DNA from: Dendronephthya gigantea
Taxonomy: Eukaryota; Cnidaria; Anthozoa; Malacalcyonacea; Nephtheidae
Direction: 5' to 3'
Assembly: GCF_004324835.1 (NCBI RefSeq)
Contig: NW_021163092.1
Span: forward strand, 1 to 64,000
DNA: 64,000 bases
Shown: positions 1-9,888 of the stretch, piece by piece
Layout of the letters: each line of letters starts with the position of its first letter
Numbering within the stretch: the stretch's first letter is position 1
Position numbers and translations under genes: made by a program
Notes under the pieces: generated by a model
Databases searched by the model: none
Seen by the model: only the letters and a program-made list of their open reading frames with translations
What the model was told of the DNA's origin: nothing

Positions 1-726
1 AGTCTCGTTGTAACCGCAGTTTCATTAAACGCTGCCTTCTAATGATGCAAATAACGCAAAGATAACAATTTTGTTCATGCTAATATAGAAAAAGTATAAT
101 TATGATGCAGAAAGGTAATAATCTAGAAATTCATATTTGAATATAAGAATTTAAACGACTGTGCGTAGAGCGTATGAATTCAGAAGGCGGGGGTCGAACT
201 CCGAGCAGATTTGTTGTGACTCATGACAAACAGATTTATTATTGTAAATTACCAACATGTTACCATATGATTGTTACGACTACGTAAAAAAATATTTGTT
301 GCTTTTATTTTCGCTCTCTAGTACCTTTTGCAAAGCACATTTATATTCACGATCTTTTGTTTCTGTGCGTGACTTTAGAGGGAAAAAGATTATTTAATTT
401 AACATAGCCTCATAGAGTAATAAGTTTCAAAGTCCGTATTTGAGACAAAAATATGAAGATTGCGCCAAATGCCAAAAGGAATAACATGCAGTTGCGCCGA
501 ATACCACAGTTATGCAAAATACCATGGACATCTATTTTCAGCTTGGCATTTGGGACAATAAAATTGATGCAGTAGTTTTAAAAGCAAAAACGGATATTTC
601 ACAACGAATAAACACAAAGTAGATATTGGTTACACACAGTTTTACATTTTAAGACGGTATCAGACACTACAGAACTAAAATTTAAGAAAAAAATCAAATT
701 TACATGATTGTGCTAAATGCCAACAA
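1..726. other. AT-rich non-coding sequence
   Basis: No open frame longer than about 60 codons and no recognisable RNA gene or element was seen. The stretch is AT-rich with scattered short poly-T runs. Confidence 0.5.
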
Positions 727-729
727 TCT

Positions 730-820
<91 letters not shown>

Positions 821-848
821 TAGATAGATAGATAGATAGATAGATAGA

Positions 849-891
<43 letters not shown>

Positions 892-900
892 TAGATAGAT
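727..900. repeat. (GATA)n microsatellite
   Basis: About 170 bp of GATA tetranucleotide repeat with a few single-base interruptions. It joins directly to a sequence that reads on the minus strand as a LINE-like 3' end (ATTAAATAAAG), so it is probably the expanded simple-repeat tail of that element. Confidence 0.9.
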
Positions 901-1000
901 CTTTATTTAATGAGAGTAGACACGAAATAGCTAACAGCTACTATAAACTTGTGGCCAATATCAATAGAAAATATACGATAGTAAAACCAATATCTAATTT
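901..1000 (-). mobile_element. LINE-like 3' terminal fragment
   Basis: On the minus strand the sequence ends ...CTCATTAAATAAAGATC and then runs into (TATC)n. The same design, ATAAAG followed by a tetranucleotide tail, is seen in this window at 49060-49093, 50050-50080 and 43587-43615, two of which follow recognisable LINE coding sequence. Only the 3' end is visible. The upstream limit is uncertain. Confidence 0.45.
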
Positions 1001-1645
1001 ATATATTTACAATCATGAATGATATTATATTTACAAATATAATATCAAAATATTATCAAAAGTGATATTCCACATTTTGTTTTAATCAATCCTTGGTCAC
1101 TAATTAATGTGAAACATAGTGGAACGTATATGCATCTGCTCAGTTCTTTATGCTTTATAATTTGATTTTTCATATTGTCAAAGATGACTAGTCAGTTATG
1201 TTATAAAAGCTGGCTAAAGGTCAAGGTTTATAAAGGACAAATGGGTAAAATATTCCTGTATTTTTTTATCAGCTTATTCAGCTAGTTTGGCATTCTTGGG
1301 CTTGTTCAAATTTTGGGTCAATTCTTCAAATGAGAATTGACAATTGACAATTCAGGATCAGCTGCCTTTTGGCTAAATGATATTGATTATAATTGTTTTT
1401 CACATATATAACACTATGATATAGCATGAGATTTTCAACCAGCTAGTGAAAGACTGAGTCTGAGCACAATGACAGCGAACTGATGCTCACATGCAAAATC
1501 GAACTCACTGTAGTATAGTAATACTCTGGGTAATACTCTCATATCATAAATGGTGAATATGTAATACCACTTAAGCCAACCAATATGTACTTCGGGTACT
1601 GTATTCAGGTATCACGTGACACATTAAAGTTGTTATTGGCTAGAC
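1001..1645. other. Non-coding sequence, nothing recognised
   Basis: AT-rich sequence between the LINE tail and the Merlin element. No supported gene, RNA or repeat was seen. Confidence 0.4.
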
Positions 1646-1989
1646 TGCAGAATACCCGTCCACTAGTAATTTATCACTGCGTAGCCATATTTTCAGTGGC
1701 TACGGCTACACAGTCATTCGCGGGAGTCACGCGCGATTATACTTGTTTCATCGTGGTTCTAGTTACGTAGGCTCTAAAAAATGAAACTAACCTTTAAATA
1801 CGCCATTATAGAAATGCTAATCGTTTTCATTCACAATACTTGTCATTTAGTGGCTACGTGGCTACGCAGTCAAAACAAAAACAATGTACATCTGAAATAT
1901 TTTATTTCTTAAAAATATTATGCATGAAAATTTTATTCAAGTTTAAATGTTTACAGATTCATTCAACTACAAATTTCTCTTACTATACT

Positions 1990-2595
1990 TTATTCAAATT
2001 CTCCGTAGATTTTTCTCACATCTCGTAGAAAAACAGAAAATAAGTCCTGACCCTTATTTTCATATCGCCAAAGAAATTCTGCTAGGTGAGATGAAAAGGC
2101 AATCTTTTTCACCCCAGAGGATGGCAATTTACATTTCGCTTGCCTCCAGTGTCCTTCCATTTTATTAGTATGAAATCCTTCAGTGTTCACAAATTCTTTA
2201 GAATGATTAACCAACCGATGTTCGTAGCCATATTTTTCCAAATTAATATAAGCTTTCCAACAATCTGAAACTATGGTTGTTCCCTTCGCAATGTTTTGGA
2301 GAATTATTGGTAAAAGAGTTGCCTCATCTCGTTTCTCTACCGCTGCAATAAAACTTTTTCTAGAATCTTCTTCAATTCCTCCAAACACCCACTGTCCTTC
2401 CACGTGATGGCCGCGGTGGTATTTCCTCTTTCCGAATTTGCTTTCATCAATCTGCACAACCTTGCCTGGCACGCCAATTTGCTGTTTTCGTTCAAGCAGT
2501 GTCACTTCGCATGTTTCACGACAAAAGCTGTCCCAATCAACTGCAGTATTTGAAGCAATACTCATCTCGTGACAAATATTCTCTTGTTTAACATC
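1990..2595 (-). pseudogene. Merlin transposase, C-terminal part (ISXO2-like DDE)
   Basis: The minus-strand reading shows the catalytic core of an IS1595/ISXO2-like transposase. A first aspartate lies in VVQIDESKFGKRKYHRG, a second in TTIVSDCWKAY, and an NKMEGHWRQ block carries the third acidic position. The amino-terminal side begins with sequence like the helical DNA-binding linker (SIASNTAVDWDSFCRE). The N-terminal half is cut off by the inserted LINE and lies at 3312-3585. Relative to that half the frame is displaced by one base, so this copy is not expected to make an active transposase. Confidence 0.8.
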
Positions 2596-3254
2596 CATCA
2601 TGGTGAATGGGGATGTAATAGATGAGGTTGATCACTTTACTTACTTAGGGTCCAAGGTATCCACCAGCGGGATGGTGAAGAAAAAATACAAGTCCGGATT
2701 TCAAAGGCAAGTCAGGCTTTTGCTGCACTTCGAGGAACTTGGAGATCCAAGAACATCAGCCAGAAGACTAAGATCCGACTCTTTAAGAGCAATGTTTTAA
2801 GCTCTCTACTGTATGGTGCAGAATCCTGGAAGATGACCAAAGCCATCAGTCACAAGCTAGAAGTCTTCCAGAACAGGTGCCTACGTAGGATTCTTCGTAT
2901 ACACTGGCCCCAGACAATCTCAAACTACGAGTTGCGTATAAGGACAGGAACAGTACCAATCACACAGCAAGTTCAGAAGAAGAGATGGAAATGGATTGGG
3001 CATGTGCTGCGCATGCCACCAGCAGCATGTCCACGAGTTGCTCTCAGATGGACCCCCGATGGACGAAGGAAGAGAGGAAGACCCAAAGAAACTTGGAGGA
3101 GAACAGTAGAAAAGGAATTGAGTGACAACAATTGGACTTGGGGACACCTGGAACGGCAAGCACCCGACAGACATCACTGGCAAACTCTGGTAGAGTCCTT
3201 ATGTGTCTATTAACGACACGAAGAGGATTATATATATATATATATATATATATA

Positions 3255-3304
<50 letters not shown>
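2596..3304 (+). mobile_element. 5'-truncated RTE-like LINE with (TA)n tail
   Basis: The plus-strand frames at 2600-2800 and 2833-3213 match the C-terminal end of RTE/BovB-like endonuclease-reverse transcriptase proteins: DHFTYLGSKVSTSG, then NRCLRRILRIHWP, KRRWKWIGHVLRM and KRGRPKETWRRTVEKE. The two pieces are in different frames, so this copy is decayed as well as truncated. The 3' end passes into (TA)n at 3227-3304. The insertion sits in the Merlin transposase and is flanked by TAACATC at 2589-2595 and 3305-3311, a likely 7-bp target-site duplication. Confidence 0.75.
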
Positions 3305-3307
<3 letters not shown>

Positions 3308-3311
3308 CATC

Positions 3312-3585
3312 GCGGCACCACCAAGTACGTAAATTTTAATATTTCTGCAAGGGTCATGTTGCTATTGTCGAACCAGCTTCCATGACGAATAGACATTTCT
3401 GTCTTGTGCCATTTACCATTTTCTTGTCTGCGACATTCCCATTTGTACCCGTCTGACCGATCATCACACTCTATCAGCTTCATTGGTTTTTTGCAATGAC
3501 CGCATAATCTTTCTCGCGCGATAAGATCCTCCTTCATACACCATTGTAAAATTTCATTTTTACTGCCAAGTAGCCGCGTAGCCAT
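3312..3585 (-). pseudogene. Merlin transposase, N-terminal zinc-finger part
   Basis: The minus-strand reading begins near 3585 and carries a CxxC...C type finger (LCGHCKKPMKLIECDDRSDG, then KWECRR), followed by HGSWFDNSNMTLAEILKFTY. This is the usual N-terminus of ISXO2/Merlin-type transposases. It ends at the LINE insertion point, and the catalytic half continues at 2595-1990. Confidence 0.7.
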
Positions 3586-3815
3586 TGAAAAATATAGCTT
3601 CCTTACTAATTACGTCATCTATATCAATCCCTTGTTCTTTAAAACTCACTGCGTAGCCGTGTAGCCGCGTAGCCACTGAAAAATATAGCTTCCTTACTAA
3701 TTACGTCTCCTATATCAATCCGTCGTTATTTTTTGTAAGACTATTTCATTCACTGCGTAGCCGCGTAGCCACAAATATTACTAGCATATCTTCAAAAATG
3801 GACGGGTATTCTGCA

Positions 3816-5021
3816 ATCGCTCCTTGTTGTTTTGGGAATGGCGTCGTGTTAACACATGGCGGCAGCTACGGGATTATAAAACCCATTATAAAACGCTGAA
3901 AACAATCGAATTATGTTTGACTCGGATACTACAGAACAAGCGGCAATGCAACCTCAAACGGTGGCGCAGTGAGCTCAAATACAGCACAAACTGCGAATGG
4001 AATGAATATATTGCCCGGAATAAAACCGCCTGGAAAGCTTGATACTCGAAGATTTGCAAGACATACAAGCAAGCATGGAAGAATTATGCCATCATTACCA
4101 ACCTAAATGCCCAACCGGAGTCATACCAAGTGCCTCTGTTTCTACACTGCGTCGGGCCCGATGCTTTGAAAATATACAATGGCCTCCTCTATGTACGTTT
4201 TGATAGTTTATTAATTATAGTACAAGATCCGTCATTCCAGATTGTGGAGCAATAATTAAAGTGAGGCAAAACAAATGCATTATACATGTGTATTAAAGTA
4301 TGCCTAGGAACAAATGATCTTGCTCTTTTTAAGAGAGCAATATTTTTTGAGATTTTTTTACACTGATCATCATTATGTTTATCTCACTTCAACTGTTCAT
4401 CAAAAATCATGCCAAGAGACTTCTTATAATAGACACGCTAAATATGTCTGCTCCTAGTATCAACACTGGACTATTATCGACTGAGGCAAGACGAGAGAAA
4501 ACATACTCCGAAAATAAACATCTTGTAAACTCAAGACATGAGTTATTAAAAAACAAGGCACAATATTCAAGGTGATATTTCGACACTATTTCAAAGTCAT
4601 TGTCAAACCTAACTATTTACAAGCATCGCTCCATGCATGTAAACAGGCCCTAAGCAAGGCTAGACGAGCATGGCTTAGGGGGAGCGGCTGTTTTACGACT
4701 CCCGAAAATCGCTGAAAAGAAACAGAGCCAGATCTTAAAAATTATCAAATAATTATAGTCCCCGTATCGCCGTAAAACACGTGGGATTGCTCAGCCAAGT
4801 GTATATGGTAGTCTGGGTCTTAATTTTTACTTTGCATATAATTATAAGGGTTGTGAACAGCTATTCTAGCGTAAGAATCTCATGAAACAATAGTTACGGG
4901 GCAAACAATACTCAGAATTCCGCGTCTCGAGGAGAGATAGCCACATTGAAAAATGCTAAGTGCTATCCATAGATGCATAAGCCTAAGCGTATTATGGAAG
5001 AAATTAAGAAAGCCTAATTTG
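3816..5021. other. Non-coding sequence, nothing recognised
   Basis: Short open frames only, none with recognisable protein character. Confidence 0.4.
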
Positions 5022-5200
5022 AGCCCCGTTTGCACTACACTCGATTTATTGGCACGGCACGGCTAAAATGGGCACCCGTACCCATTTTATCTGTGCTCGG
5101 CCTTTGTTTTGATAGCCTGAACACTAATAAAATTGAGTACAGGTGCCCATTTTAGCCGTGCGTGCCGTGCCAATAAATTGAGTGTAGTGTAAACGGGGCT
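5022..5200. mobile_element. MITE with terminal inverted repeats
   Basis: A 179-bp foldback sequence. The left arm starts AGCCCCGTTTGCACTACACTC and continues through TTTATTGGCACGGCACGGC. The right arm is the near-perfect complement and ends GTGTAAACGGGGCT. It has no coding capacity. A distantly similar AGCCCCGTTTA-type terminus occurs at 19512-19690. Confidence 0.7.
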
Positions 5201-7083
5201 ATAGATACTGGTCAAAATAGGAATGTAATTCTTCACGTGCCCGATAAAGACGCCAAGTCAGCAATCATCCCAGAAATCAGCATAAATAATTTAACAGTTA
5301 TATTTAATTGCATGACAATACAGCGATACACAATTTTCTAAAATTTTAGAAAACAAAAAATATTCCCACTTGCACGCATTTTACAGAAATGTTTCAAAAT
5401 ACCGTAATTCATAAGTGAAAGATTATCCAATTTCACTTCGGCATTAGAGTTAAAAGATCAATTTTCGCAATGTTATACAACTCAAGATTGAAGCTCTTTG
5501 AAGAGGTAGTACTGACTCTAATAGAGCTGTCGGAAATTTTGATACATCGGGACATATTATAGTTACTAACGGTTGTGCGAAGTCGCTATACGTTTCGAAG
5601 CTTAAAGTCAATAAAGCCATGCAATTGTTCACTTGTCGATGATGATGAATCAACCTTGAGAAGATATGTCTGTCTTCGCTTTAAATTGACACAAACAAAA
5701 AATAAAACGGCGTACGTAAATAACTTTGCATTTACGATACAGAATAGCGATACTTCTATGGATATTGAATAATAAAAATTAACATGTAAAGAGACTCGCC
5801 TTGGTTCCTGACACCAAACTTAAACTCGTATCAAAGCTATCCTATTGTTGATAACCATCGTTTGGAATAACATAAAAATAAATAGAAAAAACGCACGGAT
5901 TTAGTCGACTATAATAAAGCATATGTCAAAAACTTAAGACGATATCGCTGACCTTACAGTGAAAATTTTATTCAGAAGATAGATAAGCAATTAATATCAT
6001 TAGGTCATTAGGAACTGTCGTGAGTCAAAGAAATCCTCAAATTTTTGGAACTAAAATGGATATTTAAAATATTTAAGAGTAGCGTTGTTAGTGTCAGGTT
6101 ATTGAGGAGAAATTCGGATATCAACGAGTTTCACATGAGATTGCTCTTTGTGAGTTGATTGAATGTTTCAGTTGATTGCGTGTCGCAGGAGATAATCGCC
6201 GGAATTCAGCTTGAAGACGGGAATATATACATATAATTTATATGCTTTAAAAATGACAGAAAAAACTCTCGCTCCGAGGAGAATTCGCTTCGTTTTTGGG
6301 CGGATTAGGACCCTGGCACCGCGCTTACTCACTCGAAGATTATTGTACCTTGTTATATACACAGACAGCCCAAAAGTAAGCGTGCGACATCAATGTTTAT
6401 GTTCCTATATAACGCTAAGGAAAGCAACTTCCGCTAGAGCTTACGAATTAACTATGTAAAAGAGAAAGACAAAAATATCAATAGAGTCTACTAGAAACTT
6501 ATAGGGCGTTTTCCTTTATACCGGTAAAACATCTAGGCCGGCACTATTGTATTATAGTACAGATAGATTACTACATGTATTCCAGAGAGTGTTTCAAGAA
6601 ATCTGCATTCAAGTTAATCGTTATTTACATCTGTCTGACACGTTTTTTACGTATATGACGTGAATTATTTTGTCCCCCACCAGGATGCCAGAGTTTTAGG
6701 TCACGTCATTGTCTTTATATAATATAGTATAGCGAAAAATGCAACTTCTCTGTTTTTATGCCAATCGCTTTCATGCATTAGTAAAAAAGTGACGTGGACC
6801 ACATGCAACCTGGCATCCAGGTGTGAGGCCAAAATAATTCAGGGCAAATACGTATTTCAATTTTTTTTCCTCAGGGGTAAGGGAAGTTATCATTGTTTGG
6901 TATTTTTAATTTCAAGTTTCTATTGGTGTATATTGATGATTGTGGCATTTATTTATTTGGTTACTTGGTAGGTCTTAGCAGAGCCCATACCTTAACATTA
7001 GTCATGTACGATGATAAACATGATCATTGATGGCACACGCTTATTCTTGGGCTGATTATGTTTTATATTATAATATCTTTTAG
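5201..7083. other. Upstream flank of gene copy A
   Basis: No convincing gene. The 3' end of the stretch should include the promoter and 5'-UTR exon of copy A, because a 3' splice acceptor (ATATCTTTTAG) ends at 7083. I could not place the upstream exon. Confidence 0.4.
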
Positions 7084-7571
7084 TATATTTCCTGTATGGC
7101 AGAGGCATCGGTTTTACGAACTAGTGCATCATTATTTGGTGGTTTATTTGCGTTCACTGTTGCCACGGACAATGTAGAAGTAGCAAAGGAAGTGTGTGGA
7201 ACAGCGAAAACGCTAGGACAAGGACTGGGACAAGGACTAGGAGTAGGACTGGGAATAGGATTAGGTCTGGGAGCTGTGTATGTGGCTTATAATTCATTAA
7301 AACCAAAAATCGAAAGTGCAGTTAAAAAAGGTGTTGGTGGCGAACGCGATGATCAGGACGTTCGTGACATTCGACCAGGATGTTTGTATTTTGAGTTACA
7401 CTGTTTCACAAACGAAAGGTTTCTGGAAGTCTTGGCGGATTATGAATCAGGAAGGATGAAAGAACGTTTGCAGGAGGAACTTTCGCTGGTTGGAATTAAA
7501 GTGGAAGGACTTAAGGTGGAGATTGAAAACATGGAGGAGGTGAATGAAACAAGGGGCGCCATAAAAACGAG
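7084..7571 (+). CDS. TRADD-N/TPR gene copy A, exon with membrane segment and TRADD-N-like domain
   Basis: The coding start is ATG at 7096, 12 bp after a CTTTTAG acceptor. The exon ends two bases into a codon at ACGAG|GTATAT, giving 158 codons. Residues 1-38 are a variable N-terminus with an ATDNVEVAKEVC block. Residues 40-66 are an alternating glycine/hydrophobic segment (QGLGQGLGVGLGIGLGLG) that could be a glycine zipper or membrane helix. Residues 94-157 (GCLYFELHCFTNERFLEVL, ADYESGRMKERLQEEL, then GIKVEGLKVEIENMEEVNE) resemble the TRADD-N domain known from animal and bacterial conflict proteins. If unspliced, the frame runs ten residues further to TGA at 7597. The glycine segment is about ten residues longer than in copies B and C. 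Confidence 0.75.
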
Positions 7572-9459
7572 GTATATAATTGACCAAAAAACGAGTTGAC
7601 TCATTTTGCCGGAGCGAGTTAGAAAGTACCTTTACGTGCGACATGCCTGTGGCGGGGCAAGCAGACCAATCATGCAGCTCAATTGTTAGTCTCATTTCGT
7701 GTCCCGCTTTGCCGAGCCAACTTGTCAAAAAGCGATTACAGTTTCGGTTTGATTACAGTCATGTCTTGTCTAAGCAAGTTGACTCGCAAAGCCACAACCG
7801 TGGTCCTAGACAACACAAGACAACTCCCTCCTTATGTAATCCAAATGTTAATAATTTTTTAGGTTAAACATTTAAGAAGCGGGTCACTCAGCAAAACTCG
7901 TTTCAGTAGCTGAGTCAACTCGCCTCATGTAATCGACAATCGACACATTTGTGAACAAACGTCTAAAGCCTCGTCTTTGGGGATTGTAGCACGAGCGGTT
8001 TTTTATTTGAAATATTCGAATTCGTCACGACAATCAATTAATGAGCTAGAAGTCACAAGAAACTCCGATTTGAAATTTTGAACCATCCAAGTAACAAATT
8101 TTTCACGCATTCTCTGATAAGGCCAGCTTACACCGTATAATTTTTATGTAACTTGCAATACAATTCAGTCATGATTTTTATGGATTTAGAGTTGGCAATT
8201 GCGGAAATTTTGCGTTTATTACACTAATGTTTTTACACTACCATGAATTTTCAGTAATGCAACTCTTATATAAAGTATAACCACAAATTATGCATGTCAA
8301 TGCAAATTATGCACTCCTAATTTTTGGAACACAGGCAAAAGAAATTGGCACTGCGGTGTGTTTACATGGAATTTTTGTTTCTCATCTCGCGTGCCACAAA
8401 ATCCTAAAAGCGCCCAGTATAATACTTTTGGCACCCATAACCAATTGACCATTACGAAAAGGATGGCAGCATTTACATTTTACCACAATGCATTGCGAGC
8501 ATCAAGCATAAATGACTAAGAAAGCATGCGACGAGAATCGCCTATTGATATGAAACTTTAAACAACAAAGAAAATAACCTCCTTTCTTAAATAATTCCTT
8601 CAAAAAACTTCAATTCGCTTTTTAAAACGATTTCTGACCGCAGTGCATTCTGGTAAAATGTACATCGGCCATCTCTTTCGTTATCAATTGCCGTTGCTAT
8701 ATAAGTCAGCCGTGTACTTCCATTCTCTGGCAGGAAACTTAAATGGCAGTTATTAACAAAGCAGAGATGCAACAATTATATCAAATAGCCATAGCTTGGT
8801 GGAGGAAAAGAGGGAATTGGAGACAAAGTTTTAGGTCATCGAATATTCATGTCATAAATGCGTTGTTTAAAAAACCAAATATTTTTGTTTCAGTTTCGGT
8901 GTTTTTGTTTATCATAACGTGTTGAATGACTTAATACTCCAAGTTTCTATTAAATCCTTCGTTTTCACGTCCGACCATTCTTTTCTCCTGCTGTTCTTCG
9001 CGTTCATTTTGCCGTGCCATTTTTTGGCTTTAAAGTATCTTGACAATGTTTAGACACACCCGGTATAAATAACTTTGAGAAAACGACTGTCATTATGTTA
9101 AGTGCTTCCGCGCGGAAGTCAAGTCCGTATGTAAACAAACGGTTTGTTTATTTTTTGAACATCAAACTCTTCATAGCTAAAACTATTCATTAGGTTCGTT
9201 ACGTTACGAAACATTGGAAATTTTGTTAATCTTTTAATTAAAGTGCGCTAACATGTTGTGAGCAGAATTAACTGATGCGCAGAACGGGCTTGACATCCAC
9301 TTTAAATGTACAGCCTGGTTTATTATCAGCTACTATACGAGGTAGCTTGACCCAACAATAACGCGCTAATTTTGTTAATAGAGAATTATACTGTTTAAAA
9401 TATAAAACCATATAGTCCATAGCGTAATTTTTAACTTCATCTATTCATAATATACGCAG
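7572..9459 (+). other. Copy A intron before the linker exon
   Basis: An intron with GT at 7572 and AG at 9458-9459. It contains blocks shared with the same intron of copies B, C and D: one around 8065-8110, one around 8370-8450, a TATA-like stretch with a short ORF at 8695-8935, and one ending in TTCATCTATTCATAATATACGCAG. No foreign insertion was identified here. Confidence 0.6.
8695..8935 (+). promoter_or_regulatory. Conserved TATA-like block with short ORF, copy A
   Basis: GCTATATAAGTCAGCCGTG is followed about 45 bp later by ATG (8743), opening MAVINKAEMQQLYQIAIA. The block is present in the same intron of all four units. In A the frame is open for 60 codons, whereas in B, C and D it stops after about 18-20 codons. 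It could be an internal promoter with an alternative first exon: in A the frame reaches TTTTAG|GTCATC in phase 2, which would fit the linker exon, but that donor is weak. It could equally be a relic of an unrelated gene captured before the duplications. Confidence 0.4.
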
Positions 9460-9541
9460 GTCCCGGACCAAGAATATTCCTGTTAGCAACATCGAAAGTC
9501 TTGTTATTATTGATGTGGAGGATAGTAATAAAGATAAGGAG
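9460..9541 (+). CDS. TRADD-N/TPR gene copy A, 82-bp linker exon
   Basis: The exon is bounded by TATACGCAG and GAG|GTAGG. The first base completes the AG left by the preceding exon, giving R. It then encodes 27 residues starting SRTKNIPVSNIESL and continuing VIIDVEDSNKDKE, and ends in phase 0. The exon is exactly 82 bp in all four units. It is hydrophilic except for a short hydrophobic patch followed by acidic residues. Confidence 0.7.
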
Positions 9542-9888
9542 GTAGGAAAACTTTCCCGGTTAAATTTTGCGATTGTTTTTTTAAAACCCGGCGATGAATG
9601 TATCAAAAAATCTTTTGTACATTTCTTCCTAAGGTAATAACTCCATCTAGGAATTTAAAGAGAAAATTCCTGTGATTCCTGTGACACACTAAAACAGAAA
9701 CGGAGCTAGTTAATTAAGCTTTTAATATGGGGGAGGGAGAAATTTTTCCATATCAATGTTCAAATAGGCGTAAAAATAATCGATATCAACAGAAATAAGT
9801 GAGGAACAAGACGAATTTATGAATATTTAACCCCCCACTAAAAAAAAAGGTATACAAATAACTCTCCTAAGGGCAATTACTTTCTTAG
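9542..9888 (+). other. Copy A intron between linker and TPR exons
   Basis: A 347-bp intron starting GTAGGAAAAC and ending in a pyrimidine-rich ATTACTTTCTTAG. A poly-C/poly-A patch near 9830-9850 is shared with the equivalent introns of B, C and D. Confidence 0.65.

Larger units (their letters stand above)
1646..3815 (-). mobile_element. Merlin-type DNA transposon, interrupted
   Basis: A perfect 17-bp terminal inverted repeat (TGCAGAATACCCGTCCA at 1646-1662, its complement at 3799-3815) encloses transposase sequence on the minus strand. Subterminal blocks built on GCGTAGCC recur at both ends, and a tandem block of about 85 bp lies at 3570-3750. The transposase matches the IS1595/ISXO2-like DDE fold that defines Merlin elements. 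A LINE fragment lies inside it at about 2596-3304. No clear target-site duplication was found outside the inverted repeats. Confidence 0.75.

Noticed and set aside
185-215. Possible T-arm (GGAGTTCGACCCC) on the minus strand
   Set aside because: No cloverleaf can be formed around it.
2920-3310. Long minus-strand frames over the LINE and (TA)n
   Set aside because: Antisense shadows of the LINE coding sequence and of alternating TA codons (YIYIYI).
7096-7599. The TRADD-N reading frames as separate single-exon genes ending at the next in-frame stop
   Set aside because: The donor AG|GT, the phase match to the 82-bp exon and conservation of this layout in four units favour splicing into the TPR exon.
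7447-7728. Minus-strand frame over the copy A TRADD-N exon (also 24604-24861)
   Set aside because: Antisense to a conserved coding exon with spliced partners. No independent support.
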